The notes under the pieces: generated by a model
What the model was told of the DNA's origin: nothing
Database searches by the model: none
Seen by the model: only the letters and a program-made list of their open reading frames with translations
Assembly (NCBI GenBank): GCA_002786225.1
Contig: PEQN01000015.1
Span: forward strand, 1 to 64,000
Direction: 5' to 3'
DNA from: Leptospira sp.
Lineage (GTDB): Bacteria > Spirochaetota > Leptospiria > Leptospirales > Leptospiraceae
Length of the DNA stretch: 64,000 nt
Shown here: in pieces, positions 1 through 9,444 of the stretch
How the letters are laid out: each line of letters opens with the position of its first letter
Position numbering within the stretch: the stretch's first letter is position 1
Program-made: the position numbers and the translations under genes

Positions 1-91
1 ACCACTTTAATATTTTTAGGTCAATATGACTTTCCAAGATAAATGTCAATAAAATATTGAGTAAATTTATTTTGATGTAATTTTTCGAGAA

Positions 92-3000
92 ATGCAAGAA
101 CCTATCACTAACCCTCTCATCCCGCCCAATGAAGATTCCAGGCTTGATTCTTTAAAAAGTTATAACTTACTCGATACTTTTCCAGAAGATCAATTCGATA
201 GACTCACTAGATTAGCAGCATCTATTTGTGGGGTACCTATAGCCTTAGTAAGCTTAATAGATCAAGATAGGCAATGGTTCAAATCGAAAGTCGGACTTGA
301 AAGCCAAGAAACACCTCGAGATATTTCCTTTTGCCAATATGCGATTATGGAGAATAAAATTTTAGAAATAGAAGATTCTAAACTAGATCTTCGTTTCATG
401 GATAATCCATTGGTTGTTAATGATCCAAATATACGCTTCTATGCAGGAAGTCCCCTTGTTATGCCAGATGGTCATATCCTTGGAACTCTTTGTGTTATTG
501 ACCGAATACCAAGAAAATTAACCCAAAATCAAAAAGAATCTTTGATACTTCTCGCAGAAGAAGTTGTCCATAATATTCTCACTAGAAAAGAACAGAAAGA
601 ATTACTAGAAGCCAAAGAAACTTTAAGCCAAAATAGAAAACAAATCGAAGAATCAAAAAAACTTCTAGAATATAAAAATAAAGAATTAGAAAAAACAACA
701 ACTCTCTTTAATCATTCTCAGCATATAGCCAAACTTGGTGCCTGGGAACTTGATATTATAACAGGCAAAACTTTCTGGACGGATGAAGTTTACTCAATTC
801 ATGAAGTAGAAAAAGATTTTGATCATAATAAGTTAAATGGTATAGAATTTTATCATCCTGAAGACCGATCTATAATTTCAAAAGCAATCGATGATACTGT
901 AATCAAACAAATTCCATTTGATGTTATATGCAGATTTATTACTGCAAAGGGGAATTTACGCTGGGTTCGATCCTCTGGTTATCCCGTTCTTTCGAATGGT
1001 GAAGTTACTCGTTTGATTGGAATGTTTCACGATATTACTGAAAGTAGAAAATCAGAACTAGCAATCATAGAAAGTAAGAATAATTACGAACAATTAGTAT
1101 CGTATATCCCTATTGGTATTTATAAGGTCACTGAGAATTTTGAATTTAAATATGTAAGCCCCGTTTGGTGCAAAATACTAAACCTCAAACAAGAAGAAGT
1201 TTTAGCTGACTCAAGTTTAGTCCTTCGCTTAATACATCCCGATGATTTAGATAAATTATTAGATGCAAACAAAATAGCTATTGAAAATAAATCACACTTT
1301 GACCAAGAGATTCGACATATAATTAAAGGTGAAGTACGTTGGTTGCATTTAGTATCGTATCCGTTTCTTCAAAATAATACATGGCAATGGTTTGGCACAT
1401 TGACAGATGTTACAGAACGTAAGCTGGTTCAATTAGAACTTCAAGAGAATAGGAGTCGTTATGCATCCATAATTAAGGCTCTGCCTGATCTTATTTTTCG
1501 TTTTAATTCAGAAGGAATTTTTTTAGATTATAATAGCAATGATATAAGTCTGCTTGCTATGCCACCGGAAGCCTTCCTTGGTAAATCAATCAGTGAAGTA
1601 ATACCAAGTGACTTGGCTAAATTAGCTCTCGCAAAAATAAAAGAAACCTTACGAAGCAATCAGTTAGTAAAATTCGAATATTCTCTAGAACATAATTCTT
1701 CCGTACGCCATTGGGAAGGACGCATGGTAAAAGCAAAAGATAATGAAGTGCTTTATATCGCTAGAGATATAACATCGGAAGCCTTAGTACAAAGAGAATT
1801 GGAGAAGACCAAAAACTTTTTAGCTCAAACCAACCAAGTAGCTAAGGTTGGAGGCTGGGAATACAATGTTATCACAGGAGAAATTATCTGGACAGATACA
1901 ATTCACCAAATCCATGAAGTTGATCCAGATTTTATTCCTAATTATGAACAAATGCTATCATTTTATGAGCCGAAAAGTAGAGAAAAATTACATAATACAA
2001 TACAAATTGCACTCTCTGAAGGCAAAGATTATGATCTAGAATTACAAATCATTACTGGAAAAGGAAAGTTACTTTGGGTCAGGGGAAAGGGAAACGTTGA
2101 TATGCAGAATGGAGCCTGTGTTAGATTGTACGGTACTTTCCAAGATATCAATGATCAGAAGACTATTCTAGATCAACTGAATCGAAGTGAAAAAATGCTT
2201 AAGGCGATTTCAGAATCGACAGCAGAACTACTTGCAAACCCCAATACGAAAATTTCACTCCAAAATTCCTTAGCAAGGATAGGAAAAAGTCTAGAAGCAG
2301 ACCAATCTTATTATTTTTCTTTTGATTACTCAGGCAAGCAAGCAACTTGTTCTCTAGAATTTGAATGCTATGCTGATGAAAGACCTGATGCTTTCAATAT
2401 TCCAAGCTTACAAAATCTGCCACTTGAAATTTTCCAAGAGCCTTTAAATGCACTCATCAAAGGTAAATGCTACCAAAACATAGTTGTTTCTATTTCAGAG
2501 AAGGAACCTATTAAAAAATTTCTCGAGGAACAAAATATAAAATCTTTAGTTCTCGTACCAATTTTACTTCATAATTCATTGAGAGGTATTATAGGTTTTG
2601 ATGACCTATATAAAGAAAGAGTATGGTCAGACCAAGAAGTTGCTTTACTTCATAGTTTTGCTGATAGTTTAGCTACGGCTATTGAGAGAAGTGAATTAGA
2701 AATGAATTTGAAACTTGCCAAAGAACAAGCTGAAGAAGCCAGTCGATTCAAATCTGAATTTTTAGCAAACATGAGCCATGAAATTAGAACTCCTCTCAAT
2801 AGCGTGATTGGATTTTCAGAATTACTTATGCAAACCCAAATTAGTGAAAATCAAATGCAATATATGCAAGCAATACATCTTTCTGGGAATAACCTTCTAG
2901 ATATTGTAAATGATATTCTTGACTTCTCAAAAATCGAAGCAGGGAAGATGGAACTTTCATTAGAGAAAACTAATATTCGTTATTTAATTGAACAAGTCAC

Positions 3001-3898
3001 TGAAATTTTTAGAATAAATATTAGTCAAAAGCAAATCGAATTGAAAATTATTATTTCATCTAATGTTCCCGAATTTGTTTATATTGATCCAATTCGTATA
3101 AGACAAGTATTAATTAACTTAGTATCTAATTCCTTTAAGTTTACTGAACATGGACAAATTGTAATTGAATTAGAAATCTTTGAAGAGTTCAACGATAAAG
3201 GCTTTCAAATGTTTCAGTTTAGTGTTAGTGACACTGGGATTGGTATTTCTGATTCTAAGCAAAAGAATATTTTTGAAGCATTTTCACAGGAAGATGTTTC
3301 TATTACTCGTAAGTATGGAGGCACAGGTCTTGGACTAACTATCAGCAACAAACTTTTGGCATTGATGGATAGCCACATGGAATTAGAAAGTAAGCTTAAT
3401 GTTGGAAGTCGCTTTTTCTTTAATATTTTTCTTCAAGTAGAAGGATCTAAACAAATTTTGTTAAACGATTCTAGCATTTTAGAAAAAAAACCAGTGATTC
3501 ATCTCAAGGGGAAGCCCAAGATACTGATTGTAGATGATAATCAAATGAACCGCTTATTAGCCAAAAGTATGGTGCTAAGTATATTGCCCGAGGCAAATAT
3601 TTTGGAAGCTGAGAATGGTGAAATTGCTATCGATATTTATAAACAACAAAACCCAGCTTTGGTTTTGATGGATATTCAAATGCCTATTATGAGCGGTTAT
3701 GAGGCAACTGCAAAAATCAAAGAGCTTGAAAGAGTCACAAAAGCAAATGTTCCAATTGTAGCACTAACTGCTGGTACAGTGATAGGTGAGAAACAAAAAT
3801 GTATGGATTATGGTATGAATGACTATTTAAGTAAACCAATTGATAGAAAGAGTTTAGAATCTATTCTTTATAAATGGTTGGTTAGATTGGAGACATGA
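92..3898 (+). CDS. Hybrid sensor histidine kinase, GAF-PAS(x4)-GAF-HisKA-HATPase-REC
   Basis: A 1,268-residue soluble signalling kinase with no membrane segment. In order it shows: an N-terminal GAF domain (about 20-165, with LVSLIDQDRQWFKS), a coiled linker, four PAS-type domains (about 205-330, 335-450, 455-570 and 575-700; the first and fourth are PAS_3-like and share WELDIITG/WEYNVITG), a second GAF (about 715-870), HisKA with phospho-acceptor His896 in NMSHEIRTP, a HATPase_c domain (N-box NLVSNSFKF, G-boxes DTGIGIS and GGTGLGL) and a C-terminal receiver with Asp1194 in LVLMDIQMP. It would autophosphorylate and pass phosphate to its own receiver, then to an unknown partner. No output gene lies beside it. 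The ATG has only a weak GAGA upstream. The sensed signal is unknown. Confidence 0.93.
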   Translation: MQEPITNPLIPPNEDSRLDSLKSYNLLDTFPEDQFDRLTRLAASICGVPIALVSLIDQDRQWFKSKVGLESQETPRDISFCQYAIMENKILEIEDSKLDLRFMDNPLVVNDPNIRFYAGSPLVMPDGHILGTLCVIDRIPRKLTQNQKESLILLAEEVVHNILTRKEQKELLEAKETLSQNRKQIEESKKLLEYKNKELEKTTTLFNHSQHIAKLGAWELDIITGKTFWTDEVYSIHEVEKDFDHNKLNGIEFYHPEDRSIISKAIDDTVIKQIPFDVICRFITAKGNLRWVRSSGYPVLSNGEVTRLIGMFHDITESRKSELAIIESKNNYEQLVSYIPIGIYKVTENFEFKYVSPVWCKILNLKQEEVLADSSLVLRLIHPDDLDKLLDANKIAIENKSHFDQEIRHIIKGEVRWLHLVSYPFLQNNTWQWFGTLTDVTERKLVQLELQENRSRYASIIKALPDLIFRFNSEGIFLDYNSNDISLLAMPPEAFLGKSISEVIPSDLAKLALAKIKETLRSNQLVKFEYSLEHNSSVRHWEGRMVKAKDNEVLYIARDITSEALVQRELEKTKNFLAQTNQVAKVGGWEYNVITGEIIWTDTIHQIHEVDPDFIPNYEQMLSFYEPKSREKLHNTIQIALSEGKDYDLELQIITGKGKLLWVRGKGNVDMQNGACVRLYGTFQDINDQKTILDQLNRSEKMLKAISESTAELLANPNTKISLQNSLARIGKSLEADQSYYFSFDYSGKQATCSLEFECYADERPDAFNIPSLQNLPLEIFQEPLNALIKGKCYQNIVVSISEKEPIKKFLEEQNIKSLVLVPILLHNSLRGIIGFDDLYKERVWSDQEVALLHSFADSLATAIERSELEMNLKLAKEQAEEASRFKSEFLANMSHEIRTPLNSVIGFSELLMQTQISENQMQYMQAIHLSGNNLLDIVNDILDFSKIEAGKMELSLEKTNIRYLIEQVTEIFRINISQKQIELKIIISSNVPEFVYIDPIRIRQVLINLVSNSFKFTEHGQIVIELEIFEEFNDKGFQMFQFSVSDTGIGISDSKQKNIFEAFSQEDVSITRKYGGTGLGLTISNKLLALMDSHMELESKLNVGSRFFFNIFLQVEGSKQILLNDSSILEKKPVIHLKGKPKILIVDDNQMNRLLAKSMVLSILPEANILEAENGEIAIDIYKQQNPALVLMDIQMPIMSGYEATAKIKELERVTKANVPIVALTAGTVIGEKQKCMDYGMNDYLSKPIDRKSLESILYKWLVRLET

Positions 3899-3995
3899 AT
3901 TAAATTATAGATACTTCTAATATAAAGCTAAATTTTTCTCACTTAGAAACATTGTTCAGACTCAAAAATTGCTCACTTTGATACATAAATTATTT

Positions 3996-4023
3996 TTGAC
4001 AAATTACTTTTATTAATTAATAT
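3996..4023 (+). promoter_or_regulatory. Sigma70-type promoter of the propeller lipoprotein gene
   Basis: TTGACA at 3996-4001 is followed, after 16 bases, by TAATAT at 4018-4023. The ATG is at 4030, so transcription would start at or next to the start codon. No Shine-Dalgarno sequence precedes the ATG. Together this suggests a leaderless or nearly leaderless mRNA. The promoter is inferred from consensus only. Confidence 0.5.
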
Positions 4024-4029
4024 CATACT

Positions 4030-5613
4030 ATGCTCAAAAGGTTTGGAATTATTTCTATTTTACTCCTAGGAACGTGCAATTTGCCCGGTTTGACCGAACC
4101 ATCCGAGTATGCATTGATAAATCTCATAGCTAGATTGAGTAATTCTCAAGAAGCAATCCCTCCCATAAGGCTATCTTTAATCTACCAAAATACAACTTAT
4201 AATCCTGGCGAAACGATTGATCTTGGGATGGCGGACTCTTTTCAACTTATCAATAGAAGCTTTATTATAAAAAACACAGGAACTTCTAAATTCCGAATTA
4301 GTAAAACCGAAAGGGTCAAGATAGAATCTAACTCCAATGGTAGCTTAGAATTACAACCACAAGCTGGTCAGATTCCTGATCCTTGGGAGCCAGGAGTGGA
4401 AGTGGCCATGAATGCTATCATTATTCCTGGTGGTCAACCTGAAGTTACCTGGAAGTTGACTGTTCCTATAATCGAACCAGAGGCGACTACACAAACTTTA
4501 AATTTTAAAATGCTAGTGAATGTGGCAAAGCCTGCTCGATTATTTTATTCAGTATTGAATCCAATTGGAAATCGAGGATTGTATTCTCTTCGATGGAATG
4601 AAACAACTAAGATCTTAGATAATAATTTAAGCCATTTTTCTGGCTTTACTCAAAACATTACAAGCGCTAACCAAAATAAATTTCTTTATTATGCTGATGC
4701 TGGTACTCTCTTAGGATATCGTTTGAATGCCTCTCTTGCGGTTGAAAATGTCTCAAGTCTTTTCGTAGGTGCAGGGTCAGTCAACTACTTAACAAACATA
4801 CCTAATACAAACAGAATATTGGCTTCAGGTTCAGGGAATGAGATGAGAACGATTTCCTACAATGCAAGCAATGGAGACGTCGCTAGTTTTGCTGGTCCAT
4901 TTGGTACATTTTGTTCATCTGGAGAAATTTTTTCCTCAGCTAGAGGTGATTTCATAATCCAACCTCATGCGATTACTTTAGTTAATCCGGGAAGACTCAG
5001 AATCAGTAGAGTGAATACAGATGGATCTCTTTCAATTACAACAAATGATTACACAGACCCTATCACAGCCAATCGATTGTCGAAGCATTGGAAAAGTAAA
5101 TCAAATACGTTTTTCTATTCTATTCCTCATACCGATGTGCCAGGTGTTAATAATTTTAAAGTCAATTCAATCTTAAAAAGAGAATTACCTAGTGCAACTG
5201 GTTTGCTATCGGATGTTATAGCAGAATATAGCTTGGGTGGACTAGGTTTACAATTTCCACCTTTCTCTTCTACTATTCTGCTCCATCCAAATGATCGATG
5301 GATTTATGCAATCGGCTTAAATGGCACGAATAATCCTGCGGTCGTTTTATTAAATCATGATTTGAACTCTGGAGAGATTTCTGTAGCAAATAACTTTACC
5401 AAATCAGATAGTGTGGGACCAGCATTCGGCTCCTTAAGCCCAGACGGAAAATATCTTGCTGTAAGATATACCAAAAACTCAAGCGCTTGTCCTACCTGTG
5501 AGAGAACTATTTTTATTTATGAGCTTAATGCGAATGGAGTACCAGTTGAGGTTTTCAATTATTCAGCTAACTTAGAACTTGGTGAAGTGCATTGGATGAG
5601 TACATACAACTAA
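4030..5613 (+). CDS. Putative lipoprotein with N-terminal Ig-like and C-terminal beta-propeller-like regions
   Basis: A 527-residue exported protein. The short signal ILLLGTC puts the lipidated cysteine at Cys16, followed by NLPG. Residues about 45-170 look like an Ig/ASPM-type beta domain (FIIKNTGTSKFRISKTERV). The rest resembles a lactonase-like beta-propeller, with repeated phrases such as FLYYADAGTLLGYRLN and a late SLSPDGKYLAVRY. No catalytic motif was recognised. The Cys-Asn-Leu-Pro-Gly anchor recurs in the giant lipoprotein at 9445-14046. The next gene starts 13 bases after its stop, suggesting co-transcription. Lipidation and outer-surface location are inferred; the function is unknown. 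Confidence 0.8.
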   Translation: MLKRFGIISILLLGTCNLPGLTEPSEYALINLIARLSNSQEAIPPIRLSLIYQNTTYNPGETIDLGMADSFQLINRSFIIKNTGTSKFRISKTERVKIESNSNGSLELQPQAGQIPDPWEPGVEVAMNAIIIPGGQPEVTWKLTVPIIEPEATTQTLNFKMLVNVAKPARLFYSVLNPIGNRGLYSLRWNETTKILDNNLSHFSGFTQNITSANQNKFLYYADAGTLLGYRLNASLAVENVSSLFVGAGSVNYLTNIPNTNRILASGSGNEMRTISYNASNGDVASFAGPFGTFCSSGEIFSSARGDFIIQPHAITLVNPGRLRISRVNTDGSLSITTNDYTDPITANRLSKHWKSKSNTFFYSIPHTDVPGVNNFKVNSILKRELPSATGLLSDVIAEYSLGGLGLQFPPFSSTILLHPNDRWIYAIGLNGTNNPAVVLLNHDLNSGEISVANNFTKSDSVGPAFGSLSPDGKYLAVRYTKNSSACPTCERTIFIYELNANGVPVEVFNYSANLELGEVHWMSTYN

Positions 5614-5626
5614 TACTGCTTAAATT

Positions 5627-7183
5627 TTGAATAGGAAATTCCCTTACTTACCATTCTTTCTATGTTTAATTAGTTCTTTTTTTTTATCATACATCATTTA
5701 TTTCTTATTAGATGAAATACTATTTCCACTAGATTCGGATTTTTACTTTCATCTCTCTGTAGCAGAAGAATACTCAAGACTTGGTTTTGTTTCTAAAATT
5801 CCCTGGTCCATAGAATCGATTTGGATAGATGGATTTGGGGATACACATTTTTTCTACCACCAGATCCTGAGATTTTTTAGTTTAAGTTCTTGGAAACTAT
5901 TTATCGCTTTTGGATTTTTTATCAATCTTTTCTCCTTGGCTTGGATATATTTTCTTTTGAATCTAAATTCAATTAACAATCAAAGTAATACAAGGCAAAG
6001 AAATTCTATAAATGTAACTAGTCTTAAAATAAATACGAAGAACTTTATTATAAATATGATTCTCATCCAATTCATATTTCTTTTTGGTTCTATACCTTTT
6101 ACTGGAAGGCTCTTATTAGGAAAGGGTTTGCTGATCTTTTTACCTATCCTTTTTTGGTACTGGTATTTTCTCATTGTATCATCCAAGAAAGTTGTGTTTT
6201 TACTCACTTGGATTGCTGTATGGACTTATCCTCTTGCACCATTGCTCTTAGTGCTATCTTTCGTTAAATTCATTGATATCCTTATAAATCAGAGGGATGA
6301 GATAAGAATTTTTATCCCTATATTCTATATGACCTTTCTAGGATTTATCATGGGCTTGGTAATCCATCCTTCCTTCCCGTTTCAATGGAAGGCATATAAA
6401 ATGGAATGGTGGAATCAATTGCTCAGTAATCCAGAATTGGAAAGAATTAGCGAATGGAATCCACCTGGTTCAGAATTATTCTTTAATACATATATTTATA
6501 TTATGATGATACTAGTTTTATACTTTTACAGTCATAGATCTGAATTAAAAACTTTTTTCAATGAGAATCTCTCTTTGCTTTTCCTAATGGCATGCGGAAT
6601 CTTTTTATCTTGGGGAAATACTAAAGCTATCGAATGGAGCCTTCCAATCTTTATACTTTTCTTAATGAATTCTTTAGCCTACCATCAGAATTTTTTTCTA
6701 GCAAACTGGAAACAGCCTTTTGGTATCACTTTGGGAATATTGTTCTTGCTGTTCCAAATTCAAACATTAAGTCAATCAATACAGCTACATAGTAAGTTAT
6801 ATGCAAAGAAAAATCTTCACCTTACAGCCTTGCAAGTATGCAATCAGCAATTCAATAACGTAAAAAAAATCTGGATCCGTTGGGATGATTTTCCAGAATT
6901 CTCTTACTATTGTCGCAATAAGGAATATCCGTTTGGTTTGAATCCTTTGTATGCTTACACAAAGAATTCAGATAGGTACAAAATGATTCGTAGATTTTGG
7001 ATAGACAGCAAGGTAGAACAAAATCGAATACTGGAATATTTAAATTATGAGATAGTAGTTCTAAATCAAAAAAGAGAATCAGATTTTGTTTTAAGGAACT
7101 TCCAGTCTTCTCCTAAATGGTTACTTCTTTATTCTAATGAAAATTATCTTCTTTTTCAAAATAGTGCAAGTATACAAAAATAA
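5627..7183 (+). CDS. Polytopic membrane protein, GT-C glycosyltransferase-like
   Basis: A 518-residue protein with about ten hydrophobic segments and a soluble C-terminal region of about 110 residues. An early acidic motif (LDSDFYFHLSVAEEYSRLG) between segments 1 and 2 resembles the first extracytoplasmic loop of GT-C transferases, where an acidic residue is catalytic. This similarity is structural inference, and no specific family was identified. The start is a TTG, because no in-frame ATG occurs before the third membrane segment. It begins 13 bases after the preceding gene. Its last 63 bases overlap the 3' end of the oppositely oriented membrane-protein gene. Cell-envelope polysaccharide or lipid glycosylation is a possible role. 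Confidence 0.75.
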   Translation: MNRKFPYLPFFLCLISSFFLSYIIYFLLDEILFPLDSDFYFHLSVAEEYSRLGFVSKIPWSIESIWIDGFGDTHFFYHQILRFFSLSSWKLFIAFGFFINLFSLAWIYFLLNLNSINNQSNTRQRNSINVTSLKINTKNFIINMILIQFIFLFGSIPFTGRLLLGKGLLIFLPILFWYWYFLIVSSKKVVFLLTWIAVWTYPLAPLLLVLSFVKFIDILINQRDEIRIFIPIFYMTFLGFIMGLVIHPSFPFQWKAYKMEWWNQLLSNPELERISEWNPPGSELFFNTYIYIMMILVLYFYSHRSELKTFFNENLSLLFLMACGIFLSWGNTKAIEWSLPIFILFLMNSLAYHQNFFLANWKQPFGITLGILFLLFQIQTLSQSIQLHSKLYAKKNLHLTALQVCNQQFNNVKKIWIRWDDFPEFSYYCRNKEYPFGLNPLYAYTKNSDRYKMIRRFWIDSKVEQNRILEYLNYEIVVLNQKRESDFVLRNFQSSPKWLLLYSNENYLLFQNSASIQK

Positions 7184-9238
7184 AAAAAGAGTTATTATAC
7201 AATAAATAATAAATTTTAAATAACCAAGAAGTGGTGGCAAAGTAAGTTTATTTCCTTTACTATCGGATTGTTGAATCTTTTCTACTATTCCTCTATTCTT
7301 TTCATCAGAACAATATGCGATTGTATTAAATTGAGTTCGAAATAAAGTAGAATCAATTCCTTTTAATTCTATAGTTGGATAATAACTAGACCTTTCTATT
7401 TGGGCAGTGCATCCTTTTGAACTTTTTAAATGATGTACGACTTCATGCCTGTCTAAATTTAAAATCCAAATTGCATCTAGAATAGGAAAATCTTCTATCT
7501 TTGAATTTAAATTCCAGTGAGCAGATATATCCAAAAAATAATTATCAGGAAAAGATTCCGTTAATAAAAACCCTTCCAGTAAATAATCTTTTGGATTTAG
7601 ATCTTTCTTTATCATATAATATGAATTTTCCGATAGCACTCCAATTATTTTTTGTGGGATAAAATTATCTTTGCTAGGATTATGTAGAAGTATATTACTG
7701 AAATTTTTATTTAATCCTTGTGATTTAAAATCTATGTAACCAATATTCCGTTCCCATAGGAACCTCTCACTGACTAGTTTTGATGGCAGTGGAAGAGTTA
7801 ATTTTAATCTTGGATCAGTAAATCCCCATTGAAAATCATTCCTATTACTTATTGGCAAATATATTCTCTGCAAAAATGGTGTAAGACTAGATTCAACCAT
7901 TAATCCATTGTCAATGGGAAGATTTAAATTCATATATTCTATTATACTAAAATGAGGCAATTTATGATTCTGATCATGAGTTGTTGTCTCTAGCAAAATT
8001 CTATAATTTTTATCTATTAAACTATTTATCTTATCTAGAGAAAATGACTTTTGTAGAAGTTGTGAAGATTGATCAATTTCTTGCATTTCTTTATTTATGT
8101 TTTTAGTTTGAATGAGGAAAAAAAATAAAGAAAGTCCCAACAATATATAAGATAAGTTTTTAGAATAAGAAACCTTTGAAAAGCCATAAGCACTCAAAGC
8201 TGCAAATAAGGAATAAAAAATATCCCAAGATCTATACCAATGAATGCCCATATTAGGGAACATTCTTGAGAAAGAAATATCCTGAGTCATAAACAAAAAC
8301 AAAATACTTAACCAGGGCAGAATGCTTATCGCTAAAGTATTGTTAGTCTTAAATGTTTTTAAATATCCCCAAAGCATAAATATTGGAAAAATGGACAGAG
8401 GCGAAGCAATAAATATATGACCTAGTGATTGATTGGATAGACCTCCGAGTATTGTCTCCAAGAAGGGATAATAGGCAAACTGCGGTTCAGCTAAGGATTC
8501 CCCTGGATTCAAAAGAATTCCCCAAAAAGATATGGGAACTAAAATTAAAACTATAAGATAATTCCATGGAAGGCTTCTAAACATTTTATAAGATAAATAA
8601 TTTTCAATAAAAAAGAAGATAGTCAGTATTGAAAAAAAAACAAAATTTAAATAATGAGTAAAGCTTAGTATTGTTAAAAAAACGAAGGATTCGAAAAATC
8701 TTTTGCGAATTAAAAATCCAAGACTTAAGAAACCCCAAGCCATCCCTAAAGTATGAGTATAATTTCCGCCAAGAATTCCAACTAGGGATACTCCCATAGG
8801 AGAAGGACCCTGGAAACCAAGATAAAAAAATAAAGCTATCCAAATAAATTTATTTTTTAAAAAATAAGAAATAAAAAACAAATATCCTAATATCCATAAT
8901 ATAACAGAAAATAGTACAATGATTTGTAAAGCTTGTGATAAATCCAATCCCGTCCAGATGGGAATGGAACCTAAGAAATAAAAGTATCCAGCATAATAGC
9001 GGAATGCAGGATAGCCACCAAACCATTCATTCGAATAACCTTCCGCAATAAAAGATTTGCCCAAGTTAGAAAATATTTTTAATTGTACATAATGCCCAGG
9101 GCCATCCCAAGTAAGTTTCATATCATGGGATAAAATATCAAACAAAGATAGAAATAAAATGCATCCTAATAATAAATCCAACCAATTTCTTTTGATAAAT
9201 TGGACGGCTCTTACTTTAGGCATTATTGATTCGCTCAT
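7121..9238 (-). CDS. Large polytopic membrane protein, PTPS-related/GT-C-like
   Basis: A 705-residue protein with an N-terminal anchor, then the loop DGPGHYVQLKIFSNLG and EWFGGYPAFRYYAGYFY, about eleven further membrane segments, and a soluble C-terminal domain of about 250 residues ending in a last membrane helix. The Asp-Gly-Pro-Gly-His loop followed by a Tyr-Pro/Tyr-Tyr-rich segment resembles the PTPS-related membrane family, which is organised like GT-C glycosyltransferases using polyprenyl-phosphate sugars. Function is inferred from that resemblance only. Translation starts at ATG 9238, and a lysine-rich tail ends inside the gene at 5627-7183. It and its convergent neighbour share the same kind of architecture and may serve the same envelope pathway. 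Confidence 0.77.
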   Translation of the reverse strand: MSESIMPKVRAVQFIKRNWLDLLLGCILFLSLFDILSHDMKLTWDGPGHYVQLKIFSNLGKSFIAEGYSNEWFGGYPAFRYYAGYFYFLGSIPIWTGLDLSQALQIIVLFSVILWILGYLFFISYFLKNKFIWIALFFYLGFQGPSPMGVSLVGILGGNYTHTLGMAWGFLSLGFLIRKRFFESFVFLTILSFTHYLNFVFFSILTIFFFIENYLSYKMFRSLPWNYLIVLILVPISFWGILLNPGESLAEPQFAYYPFLETILGGLSNQSLGHIFIASPLSIFPIFMLWGYLKTFKTNNTLAISILPWLSILFLFMTQDISFSRMFPNMGIHWYRSWDIFYSLFAALSAYGFSKVSYSKNLSYILLGLSLFFFLIQTKNINKEMQEIDQSSQLLQKSFSLDKINSLIDKNYRILLETTTHDQNHKLPHFSIIEYMNLNLPIDNGLMVESSLTPFLQRIYLPISNRNDFQWGFTDPRLKLTLPLPSKLVSERFLWERNIGYIDFKSQGLNKNFSNILLHNPSKDNFIPQKIIGVLSENSYYMIKKDLNPKDYLLEGFLLTESFPDNYFLDISAHWNLNSKIEDFPILDAIWILNLDRHEVVHHLKSSKGCTAQIERSSYYPTIELKGIDSTLFRTQFNTIAYCSDEKNRGIVEKIQQSDSKGNKLTLPPLLGYLKFIIYCIITLFLFLYTCTILKKKIIFIRIKK

Positions 9239-9397
9239 CTATACTTCTCAAAATAAATAAAATATAACTCTTAACATACTTCAAAGCAATGAAATAAGGT
9301 CAGAGAAAATCATCCAATTCTTTTAATTTATTGACAAGAAAAAAAACAGTTTTCGTAATCCGAATTCCTTCAAATGCTAGGGAATTTTCAATCCCAC

Positions 9398-9427
9398 TTA
9401 TTCATTAACTATTTATTCATTAACTAT
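9398..9427. repeat. Exact tandem duplication of a 15-bp unit
   Basis: TTATTCATTAACTAT occurs twice in direct succession (9398-9412 and 9413-9427), just downstream of the 3' end of the giant lipoprotein gene and upstream of the membrane-protein gene at 7121-9238. It is probably a replication-slippage product. It lies in an otherwise featureless 206-bp spacer. Confidence 0.85.
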
Positions 9428-9444
9428 AATCTCGGAATTGCTTC

